From NCBI RefSeq assembly GCF_946885885.1, contig NZ_CAMPHN010000110.1, positions 1 to 14,062 on the forward strand: a stretch of DNA of 14,062 nt, read 5' to 3'. Source of the stretch: an uncultured Pseudomonas sp. GTDB lineage: Bacteria > Pseudomonadota > Gammaproteobacteria > Pseudomonadales > Pseudomonadaceae. The position numbers and the translations under genes were made by a program. This document shows positions 7,161 to 14,062 of this stretch, piece after piece. The notes beneath the pieces are model-generated. The model made no database searches. It was not told where the DNA came from and was given only the letters and a program-made list of their open reading frames with translations. Each line of letters starts with the position of its first letter. The first letter of the stretch is position 1.

Positions 7161-8459
7161 ATGCACGACTACGTCAATTGGCTTCGCCATGCGTCCCCCT
7201 ATATCAATGCCCATCGCGACTGCACCTTTGTGGTGATGCTGCCGGGCGAGGGGGTCGCCCATCCGAATTTCGGCAATATCGTTCACGACCTGGTGCTGTT
7301 GCACAGCCTGGGCGTGCGCCTGGTGCTGGTGCACGGCTCGCGCCCGCAAATAGAGGCGCGCCTGGCCGCACGCGGGCTGACGCCGCACTTCTACCGCGAC
7401 CTGCGGGTGACCGATGGGCCGACGCTGGAGTGCGTGATCGATGCGGTCGGCCAGTTGCGCATCGCCATCGAGGCGCGCTTATCGATGGATATGGCCGCTT
7501 CGCCGATGCAGGGTTCGCGCTTGCGCGTGGCCGGCGGCAACCTGGTCACGGCGCGGCCGATCGGCGTGGTCGACGGCGTCGATTATCACCATACCGGCGA
7601 AGTGCGGCGGGTCGACCGCAAGGGCATCGGCCGTCTGCTCGACGAACGCAGCATCGTTCTGCTGTCGTCGCTGGGTTATTCGCCGACCGGGGAGATTTTC
7701 AACCTGGCCTGCGAAGACGTCGCCACCCGCGCCGCCATCGATCTGGGCGCCGACAAGCTGCTGCTGTTCAGCGCCGAGCGTGGTTTGCTCGACGAGGATG
7801 GCAAACTGGTGCGCGAACTGCGCCCGCAACAGGTACCGGCCTATCTGGCGCGGCTCGGTAGCAGCTACCAGGGCGAATTGCTCGACGCCGCCGCCCAGGC
7901 TTGCCGCGGCGGGGTCAAGCGCGCGCATATCGTCAGCTACGCCGAGGACGGCGCCTTGCTCACTGAGCTGTTCACCCGCGACGGCGGCGGCACCCTGGTC
8001 GATCAGGAGCAATTCGAGTCCTTGCGCGAGGCGAATATCGGCGATGTCGGCGGCCTGATCGAGCTGATCAGCCCCCTTGAGGAGCAGGGCATCCTGGTGC
8101 GCCGTTCGCGCGAAGTGTTGGAGCGTGAGATCGGCCAGTTCAGCATCGTCGAACGCGACGGCATGATCATCGCTTGCGCGGCGCTCTATCAGATCGCCGA
8201 TTCGGACTTCGGCGAGCTGGCCTGTTTGGCGGTCAACCCGGCCTACCGCCACGGCGGGCGCGGCGACGAATTGCTCGAACGCATCGAAGAGCGTGCACGC
8301 GCCCAGGGTCTGAAAACCCTGTTCGTGTTGACCACCCGCACCGCCCACTGGTTTCGCGAGCGCGGCTTCGTGCCCAGCAGCGTCGACCGCCTGCCGGCGG
8401 CACGGGCTTCGCTGTACAACTTCCAGCGCAATTCCAAGGTGTTCGAGAAGGCGCTGTAG
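7161..8459 (+). CDS. argA: amino-acid N-acetyltransferase (N-acetylglutamate synthase) ArgA
   Basis: ArgA makes N-acetylglutamate from glutamate and acetyl-CoA, the first step of arginine synthesis, and is usually feedback-inhibited by arginine. The 432 residues have the classical two-domain layout: an amino-acid-kinase-like domain (about 1-285) with VLVHGSRPQIEARL (55-68), then a GNAT acetyltransferase domain (about 290-432). The latter has GELACLAVNP (351-360), the acetyl-CoA loop YRHGGRGDELL (362-372) and HWFRERGF (396-403). The frame also has an ATG at 7128. I prefer ATG 7161 because MHDYVNWLRHASPYIN matches the N-terminus expected for Pseudomonas ArgA. AGG at 7148-7150 is a weak ribosome site. 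The gap to argE is 141 bp and holds two mini-ORFs, so argE-argA is probably an operon with a regulatory leader. Confidence 0.95.
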   Translation: MHDYVNWLRHASPYINAHRDCTFVVMLPGEGVAHPNFGNIVHDLVLLHSLGVRLVLVHGSRPQIEARLAARGLTPHFYRDLRVTDGPTLECVIDAVGQLRIAIEARLSMDMAASPMQGSRLRVAGGNLVTARPIGVVDGVDYHHTGEVRRVDRKGIGRLLDERSIVLLSSLGYSPTGEIFNLACEDVATRAAIDLGADKLLLFSAERGLLDEDGKLVRELRPQQVPAYLARLGSSYQGELLDAAAQACRGGVKRAHIVSYAEDGALLTELFTRDGGGTLVDQEQFESLREANIGDVGGLIELISPLEEQGILVRRSREVLEREIGQFSIVERDGMIIACAALYQIADSDFGELACLAVNPAYRHGGRGDELLERIEERARAQGLKTLFVLTTRTAHWFRERGFVPSSVDRLPAARASLYNFQRNSKVFEKAL

Positions 8460-8479
8460 CTGGCGGAGGCGGCGAAAGG

Positions 8480-8503
8480 CGCGCGGGCTGGCCAGCCCGC
8501 GCG
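8480..8503. terminator. 24-bp perfect palindrome between argA and the RMF-like gene
   Basis: CGCGCGGGCTGG (8480-8491) is followed at once by its exact complement (8492-8503). It lies 20 bp after the argA stop and 6 bp before the stop of the convergent small gene. As RNA it forms a very stable GC hairpin on both strands. A run of T is missing on the plus strand (GAAGGGATC follows); the minus strand has CCTTTCG. A bidirectional transcription stop or a REP-type element are the likely readings. Confidence 0.55.
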
Positions 8504-8509
8504 AAGGGA

Positions 8510-8716
8510 TCAAGCGCTTCGTCGCTTGTGCAGCAGGTACTGTTCGCGGCCGTCGTCCCAGCCGGCTTCCCAGGCGGCTGCCAGCACGTCCGCATTGTAC
8601 TCGTGGGCGGTGATGGATTGCCCGGTGAGACCGGCCATATAGCCTTGCTGGTAAGCCTTGTTAAGGCTTTCCAGGCTCCACTGCTGATCGTTGTAACGGT
8701 TGGCGTCTGAGTCCAT
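8510..8716 (-). CDS. small ribosome-modulation-factor-like protein
   Basis: The 68-residue protein has a central AYQQGYMAGLTGQS segment (21-34) and a C-terminal AAWEAGWDDGRE (47-58). This spacing of GYxAGLxG and W-x-x-GW resembles ribosome modulation factor (Rmf), which dimerises ribosomes in stationary phase. The basic N-terminus and CPY motif of true RMF are not present; the first 20 residues are acidic and polar. It is therefore probably a distant relative or paralogue, and ribosome binding is uncertain. ATG 8716 is the only sensible start, though its Shine-Dalgarno is weak (GAG, about 10 nt upstream). It lies 97 bp downstream of gshA on the same strand and converges with argA. A promoter-like pair lies in that gap, so it may be transcribed separately. 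Confidence 0.6.
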   Translation of the reverse strand: MDSDANRYNDQQWSLESLNKAYQQGYMAGLTGQSITAHEYNADVLAAAWEAGWDDGREQYLLHKRRSA

Positions 8717-8745
8717 GGCGCGCGCTCGTGGTGATCCTTGCTTCT

Positions 8746-8774
8746 ATGCTAGTTGCGCTTTGCCACGATGTCCG
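8746..8774 (-). promoter_or_regulatory. candidate promoter for the RMF-like gene
   Basis: On the minus strand CGGACA (8769-8774, 4 of 6 to the -35) and TAGCAT (8746-8751, 4 of 6 to the -10) are separated by 17 nt. The leader to ATG 8716 would be about 23 nt. The score is modest, but the spacing and location between gshA and the small gene fit. Confidence 0.35.
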
Positions 8775-8813
8775 ATGCTTCGATACGACCTTCTAATGCT
8801 TTTGTGAGGCACC

Positions 8814-10397
8814 TCACGAATTGCCGATGGCCAGGATACTGGCTTGATAGGCAGCGGCGAAGCTGTCGAAATTCCCTTCGTTTAGCGCTTCCAGGTCGGC
8901 CTGCTCGGCCAGGGATTTCGCCGCGGCCGCCTCGAAGGCCGTCTGCTGCTCTGCGCTCAGCGGGTTGCTGCGGAAGTACTGGGCATGCTGCTTGCTCTGG
9001 CGCAGGGCGAATTGGCTGAAGCTTTCGCCTTGCTGCAATTGCGCGAGCACCTGGGCCGACGGTGTCAGGCTGACGTCAGCGACCTTATCGCGTTGCGCCT
9101 GTAGCGCTTGGCGATGCTCATCGCCCTCCCGGCTGCGGTCGAGCAGTTCGGCCAGCGGTTCGATACGTTCGAGCAACTCCTCGGCCCAGTTCTGCAGGGC
9201 GACGGGCTGGCCGCCGCGCTGCAGTTGCAGGCCGGGCTGGCGACCTTGCTTGACCACGGTCAGGAAGTTCGCGGTGCAGGCGTGGCATTCGCCGCTTTCC
9301 AGCAGCGGGCTGTCCTGCAGGGCGCAGAACAACAGGAAGGCATCGAGAAAGCGCGCTTCGGTCAGGTCGATACCCAGCGGCAGGAACGGGTTGATATCCA
9401 GGCAGCGCACTTCGATGTATTGCACGCCGCGGGCCATCAGCGCCTGGATCGGCCGTTCGCCGCTGTAGGTCACGCGCTTGGGGCGGATATTCGAGTAGTA
9501 CTCGTTTTCGATCTGCAGAATGTGGGTGTTGAGTTGCAGCCACTCGCCATCCTTTTTGCTGCCGATATCGACATAGGGCTGGTAAGGCGTGCCGACGGCC
9601 TGGCGAAGGCTATCGGTGTAGCTGGTCAGGTCGTTGTAGCAGGGCGTCAGGCCGGCTTGGGCTTCGCTCTGGTAGCCCAGATCGCTCATGCGCAGGCTGG
9701 TGGCGTAGGGCAGGTACAGGGTGTCGGCATCGAGCTGTTGCAGCTGGTGCGGGCGGCCACGCAGAAAGCCCGCATCGATCGCCGGCGAGGCGCCGAACAG
9801 ATACATCAACAGCCAACTGTAACGGCGGAAATTGCGGATCAGCGCGATATAGCGCGCCGACTGGTAATCCCGTGCACTGCTGGTGTCGCCTTCGGCCTGC
9901 TGCTGCAATTGCCAGAGCCGTTCGGGCAGGGAGAAGTTGTAATGGATACCGGCGATGCACTGCATGGTCTTGCCATAACGCAGGGCCAAGCCCTTGCGGT
10001 AGACGTACTTGAGCTGGCCGATATGCGAGCTGCCGTAGCGGGCGATGGGAATCTGCTCTTCTTCGGGCAACCGGCCGGGCATCGACGGGCTCCACAGGTA
10101 TTCGCCGTCGAGCTTGCTGTAGGCGAAGCGGTGGATCGCGTCGAGGTCGGCGAGGGTGGTCGCGGGGTCTGCTTCGGCGGGGGTGATGAACTCCAGCAGC
10201 GACTCGGAATAATCCGTGGTGATCTGCGGGTGGGTCAACGCCGCGCCCAAGGCTGCCGGGTGCGGCGTTAGCGCAAGCTGGCCGTCGGCGTCGACCCGCA
10301 GGCATTCGCGCTCGATACCGTGTAGGCATTGAGCAAGCAGGGAAAGGTTGGCGCGCTCGCCCATCAGGGCCAAGCGGGCGGAAAACTGGTCGCTCAA
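8814..10397 (-). CDS. gshA: glutamate-cysteine ligase GshA, TTG start
   Basis: GshA joins glutamate and cysteine with ATP to gamma-glutamylcysteine, the first and rate-limiting step of glutathione synthesis, in the cytoplasm. The 527 residues fit the proteobacterial gamma-GCS type 1 family. Conserved blocks are GIERECLRV (27-35), [13 protein letters not shown] (61-73), LWSPSMP (101-107), [12 protein letters not shown] (147-158) and [10 protein letters not shown] (329-338). The start is TTG (10395-10397), supported by AAGGA 8 nt upstream; the only nearby ATG gives a three-codon ORF whose TGA overlaps this TTG. A TTG start may lower translation, which fits an enzyme also controlled by feedback. 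It lies beside argA as remembered for PAO1 (PA5203-PA5204). The 245-bp gap to tex leaves room for its own promoter. Confidence 0.95.
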   Translation of the reverse strand: MSDQFSARLALMGERANLSLLAQCLHGIERECLRVDADGQLALTPHPAALGAALTHPQITTDYSESLLEFITPAEADPATTLADLDAIHRFAYSKLDGEYLWSPSMPGRLPEEEQIPIARYGSSHIGQLKYVYRKGLALRYGKTMQCIAGIHYNFSLPERLWQLQQQAEGDTSSARDYQSARYIALIRNFRRYSWLLMYLFGASPAIDAGFLRGRPHQLQQLDADTLYLPYATSLRMSDLGYQSEAQAGLTPCYNDLTSYTDSLRQAVGTPYQPYVDIGSKKDGEWLQLNTHILQIENEYYSNIRPKRVTYSGERPIQALMARGVQYIEVRCLDINPFLPLGIDLTEARFLDAFLLFCALQDSPLLESGECHACTANFLTVVKQGRQPGLQLQRGGQPVALQNWAEELLERIEPLAELLDRSREGDEHRQALQAQRDKVADVSLTPSAQVLAQLQQGESFSQFALRQSKQHAQYFRSNPLSAEQQTAFEAAAAKSLAEQADLEALNEGNFDSFAAAYQASILAIGNS

Positions 10398-10506
10398 GAT
10401 TGCATTCCTTCACGCATCGGTCGCCCCAATATGGGGGTGGATAACCTGCTCTACAAGGGGGGCGAGATGGCGGGCGTGGACGCACGGTCACTCGGTCGAT
10501 GGAACC

Positions 10507-10537
10507 TTATAACCCGAGGCAGAGGAAGCTTGTTATA
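10507..10537 (-). promoter_or_regulatory. two -10-like hexamers upstream of gshA
   Basis: The minus strand carries TATAAC (10532-10537) and TATAAG (about 10505-10510), each 5 of 6 to the sigma70 -10. Together they form an inverted repeat TATAAC...GTTATA on the plus strand. They are 110-140 bp before the gshA start. No convincing -35 accompanies either, so this is only the most promoter-like spot in the tex-gshA gap. Confidence 0.25.
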
Positions 10538-10594
10538 GCTGGACGCAGTGGGCTTGCGCCAGAGCGACATGACAAATAGCGGGCGGGACAGCCC

Positions 10595-10622
10595 GTTCCC
10601 CGCCGCGGTGGCGGCGGGGAAC
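10595..10622 (-). terminator. strong GC hairpin downstream of tex
   Basis: GTTCCCCGCCGC (10595-10606) pairs perfectly with GCGGCGGGGAAC (10611-10622) around a 4-nt loop, 20 bp beyond the tex stop. A second GGGC/GCCC pairing follows at about 10581-10594. The T-tract is weak (CTATTTGTC further on), but the 12-bp GC stem so close to the stop makes it the likely end of the tex transcript. Confidence 0.6.
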
Positions 10623-10642
10623 GAGGGGATTTCTATTACCGA

Positions 10643-12973
10643 TTATTTCTTCAATTGCTTGGCATTGGCGAACAGCGCGGCCATGGCGCCATTGGCAGCG
10701 GCCGGCTTCGGCTCGTTGCGTGGCGCGCTTGGCTGCGGCCGCGAGCCGCCGCGGGATTGCCCACCACGGGATTGCCCGCCACGCGTCCCGTCGATCTTTT
10801 CGCCGGGCGTGTCGCCCATGCGCATCGACAGCGCGATACGGCTGCGCGGGATGTCCACTTCCATCACCTTGACCTTGACCACGTCGCCGGTCTTGACCGC
10901 CTCGTGCGGGTCTTTGATGAATTTCTCCGACAGCGCGGAGATATGCACCAGGCCGTCCTGGTGCACGCCGATATCGATAAAGGCGCCGAAGTTGGTGACG
11001 TTGGTCACCACGCCTTCGAGCATCATGCCCGGCTTGAGGTCGTTGAGCGTCTCGACGCCATCCTGGAATTCGGCGGTCTTGAACTCCGGGCGCGGGTCGC
11101 GGCCGGGTTTTTCCAGCTCGGCGAGGATGTCGCCGATGGTCACCAGGCCGAAGGTCTCGTCGGTGAATTTCTTCGGATCGAGACGCTTGAGGAAGCTCGC
11201 ATCGCCGATCAGCGAGCGGATATCGCGGCCGGTATCGGCTGCGATGCGCTGCACCAGCGGGTAGGTTTCCGGGTGCACGGCGGAGGCGTCCAGCGGGTTG
11301 TCGCCGTTCATCACGCGCAGAAAGCCTGCGGCCTGTTCGAAGGTCTTGTCGCCCAGGCGCGGTACCTTTTTCAGGGCATCGCGGGTCTTGAACGCGCCAT
11401 GGGCATCGCGGTGGGCGACGATGTTCTGCGCGAGGGTCGCATTGAGCCCGGAAATGCGCGCGAGCAGCGCGGCGGACGCGGTATTCACATCGACGCCGAC
11501 CGCGTTGACGCAGTCCTCGACCACCGCATCGAGCGAGCGCGCCAGCTTGAGCTGGGACACGTCGTGCTGGTACTGGCCGACGCCGATGGATTTCGGGTCG
11601 ATCTTCACCAGCTCGGCCAGCGGGTCCTGCAGGCGGCGGGCGATGGACACGGCGCCGCGCAACGAGACATCCAGCTCGGGGAATTCCTTGGCCGCCAGTT
11701 CCGAGGCCGAATACACCGAGGCGCCGGCTTCGCTGACCATCACCTTGGTCAGCTTCAGGCCGGGGTATTTCTTGATCAGCTCGGCGGCCAGCTTGTCGGT
11801 CTCGCGGCTGGCGGTGCCGTTTCCGATGGCGATCAGATCCACCGAGTGCTTGGCGCAGAGCGCGGCGAGCACGGCGATGGTCTGGTCCCACTGGTTCTTC
11901 GGCACGTGCGGGTAGACGGTGGCGGTATCGAGCAGCTTGCCGGTGGCGTCCACCACCGCGACCTTGCAACCGGTGCGCAGGCCTGGATCGAGACCCAGGG
12001 TGGCGCGCGGGCCGGCCGGGGCGGCCAGCAGCAGGTCGTGCATGTTGCGTGCGAACACCGAAATGGCTTCGTCTTCGGCGCCTTCGCGCAGCTCGCCGAG
12101 CAGGTCGGTTTCCAGGTGGGTATAGAGCTTGACCTTCCAGGTCCAACGCACCACTTCACCGAGCCATTTGTCGGCGGCGCGGTTCTGGTTGGCGATGCCG
12201 AAGCGCTCGGCGATCATGCCTTCGCAGGGGTGCATGGTGCCGGCGGTTTCGTCGCCGACTTTCAGGCTGGCGCTGAGAAAGCCTTCGTTGCGCCCGCGAA
12301 AAATCGCCAGGGCGCGATGCGACGGGGCGTTCTTGAAGATTTCGTCGTGCTCGAAGTAATCGCGGAACTTCGCCCCTTCCTGCTCCTTGCCCGGCACCAG
12401 GCGGGCGCTGAGGGTGGCGTTGTCCTTGAGGAAGCTGCGCAGGTTGCTGAGCAGGCTGGCGTCTTCGGCGAAACGTTCCATCAGGATGTATTTGGCGCCT
12501 TCGAGCACAGCCTTGGTATCGGCGAAGCCTTTTTCCGCATCGACGAAACGCGCGGCCTCGGTTTCCGGGTCCAGGTTCGGGTCGCCGAACAGTGCATCGG
12601 CCAGTTCGCCGAGGCCGGCTTCCAGGGCGATCTGGCCCTTGGTGCGGCGCTTCTGTTTGTACGGCAGGTAGAGGTCTTCGAGGCGGGTCTTGGTATCGGC
12701 CAGGTTGATCTCGCGGCTCAACTCGGGGGTCAGCTTGCCTTGTTCCTCGATGCTGGCAAGGATGCTGGCGCGGCGATCGTCGAGCTCGCGCAGGTAGCGC
12801 AGACGCTCTTCCAGGGTACGCAACTGGGTGTCATCCAGGCTACCGGTGACTTCTTTACGGTAACGGGCGATGAACGGCACGGTGGAGCCTTCATCGAGCA
12901 GCGCTACGGCGGCGGCGACCTGTTGCGGGCGCACGCCCAGTTCTTCGGCGATGCGGTTGTTGATGCTGAGCAT
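10643..12973 (-). CDS. tex: Tex, S1-domain RNA-binding transcription accessory protein
   Basis: Tex is a cytoplasmic nucleic-acid-binding protein related to eukaryotic Spt6, involved in transcription and RNA metabolism. The 776 residues are typical in length. In order: a helical N-terminal Tex domain (about 1-190), an RNase H-like YqgF domain starting at [12 protein letters not shown] (326-337), helix-hairpin-helix repeats (about 487-560), and a C-terminal S1 domain (about 648-717). The S1 domain contains [16 protein letters not shown] (654-669) and DGLVHIS (673-679). The tail after S1 is low-complexity and has three tandem RGG units (731-743). ATG 12973 is preceded by only a weak GGA. A clear promoter lies about 70 bp upstream and a GC hairpin follows the stop, so it is probably transcribed alone. 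Confidence 0.95.
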   Translation of the reverse strand: MLSINNRIAEELGVRPQQVAAAVALLDEGSTVPFIARYRKEVTGSLDDTQLRTLEERLRYLRELDDRRASILASIEEQGKLTPELSREINLADTKTRLEDLYLPYKQKRRTKGQIALEAGLGELADALFGDPNLDPETEAARFVDAEKGFADTKAVLEGAKYILMERFAEDASLLSNLRSFLKDNATLSARLVPGKEQEGAKFRDYFEHDEIFKNAPSHRALAIFRGRNEGFLSASLKVGDETAGTMHPCEGMIAERFGIANQNRAADKWLGEVVRWTWKVKLYTHLETDLLGELREGAEDEAISVFARNMHDLLLAAPAGPRATLGLDPGLRTGCKVAVVDATGKLLDTATVYPHVPKNQWDQTIAVLAALCAKHSVDLIAIGNGTASRETDKLAAELIKKYPGLKLTKVMVSEAGASVYSASELAAKEFPELDVSLRGAVSIARRLQDPLAELVKIDPKSIGVGQYQHDVSQLKLARSLDAVVEDCVNAVGVDVNTASAALLARISGLNATLAQNIVAHRDAHGAFKTRDALKKVPRLGDKTFEQAAGFLRVMNGDNPLDASAVHPETYPLVQRIAADTGRDIRSLIGDASFLKRLDPKKFTDETFGLVTIGDILAELEKPGRDPRPEFKTAEFQDGVETLNDLKPGMMLEGVVTNVTNFGAFIDIGVHQDGLVHISALSEKFIKDPHEAVKTGDVVKVKVMEVDIPRSRIALSMRMGDTPGEKIDGTRGGQSRGGQSRGGSRPQPSAPRNEPKPAAANGAMAALFANAKQLKK

Positions 12974-13039
12974 AAGACGCTATCCACACTGAAACGAAAA
13001 ACCGACCACGTAGACCGCGGCCAGACGAGAAAGCCGCGC

Positions 13040-13066
13040 ATTATAGTCAAAGCTATGACTAGTTAA
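13040..13066 (-). promoter_or_regulatory. tex promoter
   Basis: The minus strand has a perfect TATAAT -10 (13040-13045) with TTAACT (13061-13066, 4 of 6 to the -35) 15 nt upstream. The predicted start near 13033 gives a leader of about 60 nt to ATG 12973. The spacer is two bases short of ideal, but the -10 is the best in the window. Confidence 0.6.
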
Positions 13067-13147
13067 CCGTTGCATGTGCGACCTCTTGTAGGAGGCCGCG
13101 CCCATTCCCGACGGGCTATGCCGTTCTATATCTCCAGACCCTGTTAG

Positions 13148-13286
13148 CAGGCCGTTGAAAAACTACCTACGTGGGCAATACCGCGTTAAAAACGGCCTCA
13201 AAATGCTCATTTACAGCAGTAAACTCTGCTTTTTCGGCCGTTTTTGCCTTGTCTTGCCTGCCTTGTCTACGTTTTTCAACGGCCTG
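13148..13286. repeat. MITE-like inverted-repeat element, copy B (139 bp)
   Basis: The ends are a perfect 16-bp inverted repeat, CAGGCCGTTGAAAAAC (13148-13163) and its complement (13271-13286). Flanks are an exact 4-bp duplication, TTAG at 13144-13147 and 13287-13290. Inside, AAAAACGGCC (13188-13197) pairs with GGCCGTTTTT (13236-13245), a stem followed by T that resembles an intrinsic terminator. It shares ends and core with copy A in inverted orientation but lacks the extra central segment. It has no coding capacity. The YTAR-type duplication recalls the IS5 family, suggesting mobilisation in trans; that link is inferred. The right-hand duplication contains the complement of the pyrC' TAA stop. 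Confidence 0.88.
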
Positions 13287-14062
13287 TTAGTCCTCAAGCC
13301 GATAGCTGATATGCCCATCGACCAGGGTGTAGCGCACCGCGGCGGGCAGGCAATGGCCGATAAAGGGGCAGTTGGCGCCCTTGGAATGCCAGTTTTCGCC
13401 AGCCAGGGTCGAGGCCTGCGGGTCGAATAGCACCAGGTCCGCCGGTGCGCCCACGGCCAGGCGTCCGGCGGGTAGGCGCAAGGCGTCGGCCGGGCCGCAG
13501 GACAGGCGCGCGAGCAGTGTCGGCAGGTCGAGCAAACCGTCCTGCACCAGGCTCATGGCCAGGGGCAGAAGCAATTGCACGCTGCTGATGCCCGGCTCGG
13601 TGGCGCCGAACGGCGCCAGTTTGGCGTCGCGCTCGTGGGGTTGGTGGTGGCTGGCGATGGCTGAGATCACGCCGCTTTTCACCGCCTCGCGCAGGCCGTC
13701 GCGGTCGGCGCGGGTGCGCAGCGGCGGTTGCACGTGATACAGGCTGGAAAAATCGATCAGCGCCTCGTCGGTGAGGAATAACTGATACAGGGCGACATCG
13801 GCGGTCACCGGCAAGCCCCTGGCCTGGGCATCGGCGATCAACTGGGCGCCGCGGGCGCTGGTCAACTGGCTGAAGTGGGCGCGCACGCCACTTTGTTCGA
13901 CCAGCAGCAGGTCGCGGGCCAGGGCCACGGTTTCCGCGCTTTCCGGAATGCCCGACAAACCGAGGAAGCTGGCGGTCGGGCCTTCGTGGGCCAGACCGCC
14001 TTCGGCCAGGTCGAAATCCTGGGAATGGAAAATCACCGTCAAGTCGAAGGTGGCGGCGTATT
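13287..14062 (-). CDS. pyrC': dihydroorotase-like protein PyrC' (probably non-catalytic), C-terminal part; 5' end outside window
   Basis: The frame continues through the right edge; 257 C-terminal residues are present, ending HISYRLED. The internal TTG at 14042 is not the start, because YAATFD reads in frame before it. The sequence matches the amidohydrolase fold of class I dihydroorotases: FHSQDFDLAEGGLAHEG, LGLSGIPESAETVALARDL, and a C-terminal PADLVLFDP. Two expected catalytic sites are altered. The usual DHAPH metal/catalytic motif reads SHHQPH, losing the Asp, and the HxxH zinc-type segment reads AHFSQLTS. This fits PyrC', which in Pseudomonas does not hydrolyse dihydroorotate but supports assembly of aspartate transcarbamoylase (PyrB). 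In PAO1 (PA0401) it lies beside pyrB; the bases that would show this are outside the window. Its stop codon lies in the target duplication of repeat copy B. Confidence 0.85.
   Translation of the reverse strand, partial: YAATFDLTVIFHSQDFDLAEGGLAHEGPTASFLGLSGIPESAETVALARDLLLVEQSGVRAHFSQLTSARGAQLIADAQARGLPVTADVALYQLFLTDEALIDFSSLYHVQPPLRTRADRDGLREAVKSGVISAIASHHQPHERDAKLAPFGATEPGISSVQLLLPLAMSLVQDGLLDLPTLLARLSCGPADALRLPAGRLAVGAPADLVLFDPQASTLAGENWHSKGANCPFIGHCLPAAVRYTLVDGHISYRLED

Larger units (their letters stand above)
12974..13286. other. 313-bp gap between pyrC' and tex
   Basis: No credible gene is visible. From the tex side it holds a leader of about 60 nt, the tex promoter (13040-13066), a stretch at 13083-13120 that resembles a degenerate Pseudomonas REP-type sequence (TGTAGGAGG with GC-rich partial complementarity), and repeat copy B. 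Confidence 0.6.

Noticed and set aside
8804..8817. GTGAGGCACCTCAC palindrome overlapping the gshA stop as a terminator
   Set aside because: The stem is short, with almost no loop, and A-rich rather than T-rich sequence follows on the gshA strand.
10436..10444. DnaA-box-like sequence TTATCCACC (minus strand) upstream of gshA
   Set aside because: A single 8 of 9 match with no cluster, AT-rich unwinding region or replication genes nearby; expected by chance.
10655..13066. An 803-codon open frame antisense to tex
   Set aside because: It mirrors tex in a GC-rich genome, has a composition dominated by Ala, Gly, Val, His and Gln with no recognisable domain, and runs past the tex start. Tex itself is unmistakable, so this is a codon-bias shadow.

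Overview
The window looks like an ordinary chromosomal segment of a GC-rich gammaproteobacterium in the Pseudomonas group. This rests on protein-level recognition and on gene content: ArgA, GshA, ArgE, Pit, a CYTH/CHAD protein and a GspE-like ATPase lie together here. From memory they also lie together in P. aeruginosa PAO1, around PA5201-PA5210. I cannot assign a species. No prophage, plasmid, CRISPR, rRNA or tRNA signature was seen, and I do not see a defence island or a wholly new multi-gene system.

Layout from left to right. The C-terminal end of an L,D-transpeptidase (+) converges on an orphan GspE/PulE-type ATPase (-). The ATPase lies downstream of a CYTH-CHAD triphosphatase-like gene (-). 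That gene is divergent from a two-gene phosphate-import unit (+): a DUF47/PhoU-like helper followed by a Pit transporter. A 209-bp inverted-repeat element (copy A) separates pit from argE (+) and argA (+). Between argE and argA lie two tiny overlapping ORFs, one with a very strong Shine-Dalgarno and tandem arginine codons. argA converges on a small RMF-like gene (-), which follows gshA (-, TTG start). tex (-) lies beyond gshA. A 139-bp copy of the same repeat (copy B, inverted relative to A) then separates tex from the 3' part of a dihydroorotase-like gene, pyrC' (-), which runs off the right edge.

Functionally the window combines phosphate metabolism (DUF47-Pit import, probable triphosphate hydrolysis), arginine biosynthesis (first step ArgA, deacetylation step ArgE), glutathione synthesis (GshA), and translation or transcription housekeeping (RMF-like protein, Tex). 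The pyrimidine-pathway subunit pyrC' is usually found beside pyrB.

The most interesting non-coding content is the pair of related MITE-like elements. They have 14-16 bp perfect terminal inverted repeats and TTAR flanks, and they bracket the argE-tex block. Copy B sits where the remembered Pseudomonas gene order breaks, and its target duplication contains the pyrC' stop codon. The argE-argA junction is the best candidate for an undescribed regulatory leader.
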